In this document: positions 59,730 through 64,000 of the stretch, in pieces
Position numbering within the stretch: position 1 is the first letter of the stretch
Layout of the letters: every line of letters starts with the position of its first letter
NCBI RefSeq assembly: GCF_026340975.1
Contig: NZ_JAPEOS010000003.1
Location: forward strand, 868,001 to 932,000
Source: Streptomyces sp. NBC_01214
GTDB taxonomy: Bacteria > Actinomycetota > Actinomycetes > Streptomycetales > Streptomycetaceae
DNA length: 64,000 nt
Direction: 5' to 3'
Translations under genes and position numbers: made by a program
The notes under the pieces: model-generated
What the model saw: the letters and a program-made list of their open reading frames with translations, nothing else
Told to the model about the DNA's origin: nothing
Database searches by the model: none

Positions 59730-60914
59730 TCACGTGGCCGGGTCGACGCGTACGGTCTCCACCCAGGACGGGGGCGCGGGCGGGGCGTTCCCGACCAGCG
59801 CGGCGATCAGCCGGCAGGACGGCGTCTCGTCCGGCCACGGCGTGAACCCGTCGGTCAGTACGACCACGATGTTCGGCCGGTCGGGCAGGGCCAGGGCCGC
59901 GCCGATGCCGACCCGCATGTCCGTCCCCCCGCCACCGGCCAGGGTCACCTCGCCGGCACTGCGCACCCGGGTCACGGCGTGCACGTCGGCGTCGCACGCG
60001 AGGACGGCGACCCGGTTGCCGCCGACGCCCACCTCCCGCAGGACGCCGGTGACTTCGGCCAGCGCGGCCGCGAGCTCGCCTCGGCCCATCGATCCCGAGG
60101 TGTCGATGACGACGGCCACCCGTGGCAGCGGCCTGCGCAGACTGGGCAGCACCACCCGGCCGCCGAGCGCGGGCGTCCGGCGCGAGGGGCGGCGGTACGT
60201 GTAGTCCACCGCGCCGGCCGCCCACGCGGCGGCCTCGCGGACCGCCCCCGCCAGAGCCCGGCGCCAGTCGACGGAGGGCTCCAGGACTTCCTCGGCCCAG
60301 CGGGCCCAGCCCTCGGGGACCCGCCCCCGGGTGCGCCGGTGGGCCCGTACGGCCTCGGCGGTCTGCCGGCGCAGGGCCTCGGCCTCCACCGGTCCGACCC
60401 GGGCGGGGCCGCCGTCCTCGCCCAGCTCCCAGGGCCCGGGGGTGCCGTGCGCACCGGAACCGCAGTCCGGCCCGTGGGGCGTCGGGGGGATCGCCGGCAG
60501 GTACGCCTCGAACAGGCCGCCCGTGGGCAGGCCGTAGAGCCTTGGCTCCATCCGGCCCTCGGGCAGCGCCAGCCCGTCGGCCAGCAGGTCGTCGTTGATC
60601 TCGCAGTCCTGGGCGATGTTGACCCGGACCGGATCGCGCTGGTCGGCGGCGGGCAGGCGCTCGGCCCGGCCGTGGTGGTCGCGCAGCAGGTGCGCCACCT
60701 CGTGGATCCACACCCCGGCCAGCTGGGCCACCGGGGTCGCCTCGACGAAGGCGGGCGAGACGTAGCAGCGCCAGTGCCGGTCGACGCCCATGGTGCGCAC
60801 CCCGGCCGAAGGGACGACGGTCAGGGCGTACAGCGCGGAAGCGAGGTACGGACGGGTCTCGGCGGCCTTGTACCGGGCCGCCAGCAGCTTCGCGCGGTCC
60901 AACTCCGGGCGCAC
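59730..60914 (-). CDS. VWA-domain protein with N-terminal metallopeptidase-like domain (DUF2201 type)
   Basis: 394 residues from GTG 60914. Residues about 55-110 carry an HExxH motif (WIHEVAHLLRDHH) of the VWA-like metallopeptidase domain. The C-terminal half is a von Willebrand A domain with the MIDAS sequence DTSGSMGRG and a later VVLTDGF. Its gene starts 15 bases after the MoxR ATPase gene, so the two act as a MoxR-VWA pair, a common chaperone-like module for metal-ion insertion or assembly of other proteins. The operon's other members are ankyrin and LRR proteins. Confidence 0.85.
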   Translation of the reverse strand: MRPELDRAKLLAARYKAAETRPYLASALYALTVVPSAGVRTMGVDRHWRCYVSPAFVEATPVAQLAGVWIHEVAHLLRDHHGRAERLPAADQRDPVRVNIAQDCEINDDLLADGLALPEGRMEPRLYGLPTGGLFEAYLPAIPPTPHGPDCGSGAHGTPGPWELGEDGGPARVGPVEAEALRRQTAEAVRAHRRTRGRVPEGWARWAEEVLEPSVDWRRALAGAVREAAAWAAGAVDYTYRRPSRRTPALGGRVVLPSLRRPLPRVAVVIDTSGSMGRGELAAALAEVTGVLREVGVGGNRVAVLACDADVHAVTRVRSAGEVTLAGGGGTDMRVGIGAALALPDRPNIVVVLTDGFTPWPDETPSCRLIAALVGNAPPAPPSWVETVRVDPAT

Positions 60915-60929
60915 GGCGCAGGACCGGGC

Positions 60930-62129
60930 TCAGTCGCCGCCCGGCAGCGAGCCGGACAGCTGGAGCAGTTCCACGAAGGCGTCGATGCCGGCGGGCACCG
61001 GCCAGTCGAGGTCGCGCATCGCGGCGAGGTCGGCGGCGGCGCGGGCGGCGACGTCGGGCACGCCCGCGTCCACGGCCTTGGCGAGGACCGCCCAGCCCGC
61101 CTCCCACCGGGGACGGGTGAGCTCGCTCTGCACGGCCGCGACCACGGCGATGAGGAAGGCCAGCTGCCGGTCGCCGCGCTCGGGCAGGGCGAAGGCGTCG
61201 GGGTCGGCCAGCACCCGGTCCGGGTCGGGCAGGTCGAGGTGTTCCAGGTACGAGAGCAGTTCGATCCCGGCGGCTTCGCCCACGGCGCCGGTGAGCGCGG
61301 CCGCCAGCGCCTCCCGGCCCGTCGATGCCGCGTATCCGGTGGCCAGCAGCCGCAGGGCCATCTCCCAGGTACGCGGGGAGGGCCAGCCGCGGCCCCGTCC
61401 GGCGGCCTCGGCCGGCATGTGGTGGACCAGGCCCGGTCGGGCCGTGAGGAAGCCGGAGACGGCGCCGCGGGCCCGGGCGACCGACCCGGAGGCCTTGGCG
61501 GGATCGACGGCCGGGATCGCCACCTCGGGCCAGGTGCCGGCCATCCCGCGGGCCACGGTGCGCGGGTTGTGCGTCCAGTCGAGGTGGACGAAGCGGTTCG
61601 CGAGCGGCGGGCTGAGGTGCCAGCCGTCGGCGGCGCTGGCGGGCGGATTGGCCGCGGCGACGATCCGTACCGCCGCCGGCAGTTCGAGGCTGCCGACCCG
61701 GCGCTCCAGGACCACGCGCAGCAGGGCCGCCTGCACGGCCGGCGGGGCGGAGGACAGCTCGTCGAAGAACAGCAGCCCGTGCCCGGTGCGGGCGAGGCGT
61801 ACCGCCCAGTCCGGCGGGGCCATGGGGACACCCGTGGTGGCCGGGTCCTCGCCGACGATGGGCAGCCCCGCGAAGTCGGACGGCTCGTGGACGCTGGCGA
61901 TGACGGTCTCCAGCCGGACGCCGAGCGCGGTGGCGAGCTGCTGCATGCCGGCGGACTTGCCGATGCCGGGCTCACCCCACAGGAGGACCGGCTGATTGGC
62001 CGTCACGGCCAGTGCCAGTGCTTCCAGTTGGGGGTTGGTGGCGGGTTCGGTGCGGGTGGCGCCCAGCCGGGCACCCAGGGCATCGGCGGCGGCCAGGGCC
62101 CGTGCGGGCTGCGGTTGGGTCGCACTCAC
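60930..62129 (-). CDS. MoxR-family AAA+ ATPase
   Basis: 399 residues; GTG 62129 overlaps the ankyrin gene's stop by four bases. Walker A is LLWGEPGIGKSAGMQ, Walker B LLFFDELSSAP, sensor 1 RIVAAANPP and an arginine-finger-like LANRF. This is the MoxR branch of AAA+ proteins, which usually works with a VWA protein, here encoded immediately downstream. It probably remodels a client that the ankyrin or LRR partners recognise. Confidence 0.9.
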   Translation of the reverse strand: MSATQPQPARALAAADALGARLGATRTEPATNPQLEALALAVTANQPVLLWGEPGIGKSAGMQQLATALGVRLETVIASVHEPSDFAGLPIVGEDPATTGVPMAPPDWAVRLARTGHGLLFFDELSSAPPAVQAALLRVVLERRVGSLELPAAVRIVAAANPPASAADGWHLSPPLANRFVHLDWTHNPRTVARGMAGTWPEVAIPAVDPAKASGSVARARGAVSGFLTARPGLVHHMPAEAAGRGRGWPSPRTWEMALRLLATGYAASTGREALAAALTGAVGEAAGIELLSYLEHLDLPDPDRVLADPDAFALPERGDRQLAFLIAVVAAVQSELTRPRWEAGWAVLAKAVDAGVPDVAARAAADLAAMRDLDWPVPAGIDAFVELLQLSGSLPGGD

Positions 62130-63805
62130 GCGTCGTCGTCCTCGTCGTCCTCGTCCGCGTCGTCCTCGCGGTACGCCAAGTGATCGTCGTACCAGTCGGC
62201 GCCGATCCCGGGGAACTCCTCGTCGACGCGGTCCCGCAGGAAGGTGAGGTCGGTGCGCTTGTAGCGGAGAACCTCCTGGGACAGCGACAGTTCCAGCTCG
62301 TCGACGACGTCGATCCGGGCGCCCGCCGCCAGCAGGGCCCTGACCAGGTCAGCCGAACCGCCCCAGTGCACGGCTGACAGCAGCGGGGTGCGTTCGTTCT
62401 TGTCCCGTGCTTCCAGATCGAGCCCGGCCGCCAGCAGCCGGGGCAGCAGCACCTCGTGGTCGAGCAGGTGGAGCGCGTGCAGCAGGCCGCGGCCGCGGGC
62501 GTCGCGGATCCGCGGGTCCATACCCGCGTCCAGCAGCGCCACCACACCCGGGGTGTCACCGTGCTGGGCGTACAGGAAGAGTTCCTGCCGCTGGACCTGG
62601 AGGGCGCGCGGCAGCCGCCCCTCGCCCGTGGTCCAGCTCTGCTGCACGGCGAAGCACCCGGAGACCGCGCCGCCGAACGCCCGCATGGCACGCTCGCGTT
62701 GTTGCTCTTCGGGGGTGTGCGGAACGTCGAGTACGCCGCCCCGCGAGTGCACCTCGTGCCACCCGCCACGGCAGCGCACCCGGGCCGACCTGCCCGTGCC
62801 GGGGCCGGGCGGACCCACGGCGGGTCCGGCGCCGGGGAACAGCGCTGCGGCCACCAGCGGATGCAGTTCGCGCGGGGAGACCAGGCCGGTCCGGACCAGT
62901 TCGAGGTCGGGCAGCCGCTGCCAGACGTACCCGGGCAGGGCCGGGACGTCGAGTGCCTCGGCCTGTTCGACGACGCGGGCCCGCAGTCCGTGCGGTCCGG
63001 TGTGTTCGAAGAGGAGGTACGTACGCCAGCCGGCCGCGAGCCGGTACCGGTCTCCCGCTCCCGCCGCCACGAGCCGCGCCACCTCCGGCGCGAGCCGGGT
63101 GAGGTCGAAGGTCATCCCCGCGAGGACCGCCTCCGGGTCGTTCTGTCGCTGGTGCTGCTGCGGAGCGGGGAGGGTCAGGTCACACGCGATGCCTGCCGCC
63201 GCGTAGGCCCCGACCACGTCCTTGCGGGCCCACAGCGCGGCGATCCGCTCGGCGAGGCCGTCCGCATCGGCGAAGCGCGCGCCCAACTCGGACACGTGGC
63301 GGGCGTCCCAGAACGGCCGGACCGCGGTCCAGTCCTGCGAGGTGAAGCCGCTCCCGGTGTACAGGTTCCGCTTCTTCGCAGTGACCGGCGTGCAGTGCAG
63401 GCGCAGCCGCTGCGGGCCTTCGCTCATGTGGGGTGTGGTGACCGACAGGGTCGGACCCCCGGGGCCGCCGTAGGAGGCGAGCAGGATCCGCCGGTCGGTG
63501 GCGATGGTGGTGCGGCCGCCCAAGTACCGCGGCAGGTGCCAGCGCAGCAGGTCCGGGGCGAAGTGCCGCAGGTCCTCCGCCACCGCCTCGGCCACGGCGG
63601 CGCCGTAGCGGGCCTCCACTGCGGGCAGCTCGAACTCGACGTCCACGGCGGCGGCCGCGCAGGCTGCGCGCCAGTCCCCGGCCAGCCGGTGCGCGGTGGC
63701 CTGCTCGATCATCCAGCCGGGCACGGCGTAGCGGCGGATCCGCCGCCAGGCCGGGCGGTCCTCCGGTTGCAGGCCGCCGGGCAGTTCGGCGTTCTCCACG
63801 CTCAC
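62126..63805 (-). CDS. Ankyrin-repeat protein of a MoxR-VWA operon
   Basis: 559 residues from GTG 63805. The first 350 residues have no recognised family (a WMIEQATAHRLAGDWRAAC start is typical of related Streptomyces proteins). About residues 400-500 contain three to four ankyrin-type repeats: LFLYAQHGDTPGVVALLDAG, GRGLLHALHLLDHEVLLPRL and RTPLLSAVHWGGSADLVRAL. The end is acidic (DDADEDDEDDD). Start overlaps the previous gene's stop (GTGA) and its own stop overlaps the MoxR start, so it is the middle of a tightly coupled operon. Confidence 0.8.
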   Translation of the reverse strand: MSVENAELPGGLQPEDRPAWRRIRRYAVPGWMIEQATAHRLAGDWRAACAAAAVDVEFELPAVEARYGAAVAEAVAEDLRHFAPDLLRWHLPRYLGGRTTIATDRRILLASYGGPGGPTLSVTTPHMSEGPQRLRLHCTPVTAKKRNLYTGSGFTSQDWTAVRPFWDARHVSELGARFADADGLAERIAALWARKDVVGAYAAAGIACDLTLPAPQQHQRQNDPEAVLAGMTFDLTRLAPEVARLVAAGAGDRYRLAAGWRTYLLFEHTGPHGLRARVVEQAEALDVPALPGYVWQRLPDLELVRTGLVSPRELHPLVAAALFPGAGPAVGPPGPGTGRSARVRCRGGWHEVHSRGGVLDVPHTPEEQQRERAMRAFGGAVSGCFAVQQSWTTGEGRLPRALQVQRQELFLYAQHGDTPGVVALLDAGMDPRIRDARGRGLLHALHLLDHEVLLPRLLAAGLDLEARDKNERTPLLSAVHWGGSADLVRALLAAGARIDVVDELELSLSQEVLRYKRTDLTFLRDRVDEEFPGIGADWYDDHLAYREDDADEDDEDDDA

Positions 63806-64000
63806 CGGTACACGCTGCCGATGGCGCGCAGGTCCGGATGGGCCGCCCGGGCGGGGCGGAGCCGTGCGGTGAAGGAACGCTTCACGCGGCGGGGCAGGCC
63901 CGGGCCGAGGCCCACGTACTCCAGGGGGCCGTCCGCGGGCACCGCCGCGAGCAGGCTCTTCGCACCGCGCCCGGTGAGGCCGGTGTGGCGCAGTTCCAGG
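63802..64000 (-). CDS. Leucine-rich-repeat-like protein, C-terminal part only
   Basis: Runs off the right edge; only the last 65 residues are present. The frame reads LELRHTGLTGRGAKSLLAAV, then VGLGPGLPRRVKRSFTARL and a closing IGSVYR, followed by TGA at 63802-63804. This matches the C-termini of Streptomyces LRR-type proteins found beside MoxR-VWA genes. The TGA overlaps the ankyrin start by four bases. The start lies outside the window. Confidence 0.7.
   Translation of the reverse strand, partial: LELRHTGLTGRGAKSLLAAVPADGPLEYVGLGPGLPRRVKRSFTARLRPARAAHPDLRAIGSVYR

Noticed and set aside
59661..62183. 840-codon plus-strand open frame
   Set aside because: Antisense to the VWA and MoxR genes; its translation is Gly/Arg/Pro/Gln-rich with no domain.
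1..64000. tRNA or rRNA genes
   Set aside because: No cloverleaf-like or rRNA-like sequence was noticed while reading either strand.

Overview
The window is actinobacterial and almost certainly from a Streptomyces or a close relative. Coding regions are very GC-rich with third positions nearly all G or C, starts are often GTG, and stops often overlap the next start as GTGA. Leucine TTA codons are rare and sit mainly in regulatory or accessory genes. The gene set also fits: SpoIIE-type phosphatases with PAS/GAF/HATPase modules, a PucR regulator, a secreted VanX-like dipeptidase, DUF1062 and DUF2804 proteins, and a bd oxidase of the Actinobacterial layout. I see no rRNA, tRNA, CRISPR array or origin.

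Layout. Positions 1-2.1 kb hold two tandem paralogous regulators. 2.4-6.1 kb holds a small membrane protein, a HAD-M28 peptidase fusion, an SH3 protein and a membrane-anchored coiled-coil protein. 6.3-8.8 kb is a PAS/GAF/PP2C/HATPase gene broken by one frameshift. 8.9-11.5 kb holds an SDR with an N-terminal zinc ribbon and a decayed Eis-type acetyltransferase. 11.6-15.3 kb looks like a TetR cassette: a membrane protein and a secreted beta-propeller protein at its outer edges, each preceded by a related palindrome, with the TetR gene and gene debris between. Then come a P450, a PucR regulator, a TsaC-like protein and a beta-carbonic anhydrase. 20.8-24.5 kb is a degraded accessory stretch with a hypothetical gene frameshifted by a small duplication, an IS4-type transposase remnant and a serine-recombinase remnant.

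24.5-34.9 kb carries a second SpoIIE-type phosphatase, an enolase divergent from a MarR regulator with two operator-like boxes between them, DUF2804, an in-frame TetR-SGNH hydrolase fusion, a GH15 glycosidase, a frameshifted methyltransferase and a CatB-type acetyltransferase. 34.9-42.2 kb is redox and envelope metabolism: CydAB, two oxidoreductases, a cyclase-family hydrolase and a VanX-like dipeptidase.

The most distinctive locus is 43.1-49.5 kb (minus strand): a Cys-free peptide with a double-glycine leader, then an HlyD-like secretion protein, a C39-peptidase ABC transporter and a second ABC transporter of the NHLM export type. No lanthionine synthetase, YcaO protein or radical-SAM enzyme lies nearby. 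The layout predicts a leader-cleaved, exported peptide of unknown function. RecQ, a HEAT-like protein, a UvrD-like helicase, stress and hydrolase genes follow. The right end is a four-gene LRR/ankyrin/MoxR/VWA operon that runs off the window.

A recurring oddity is that several genes end inside short tandem duplications that contain the stop codon, so one to three extra stops follow, in frame or in the other frames.
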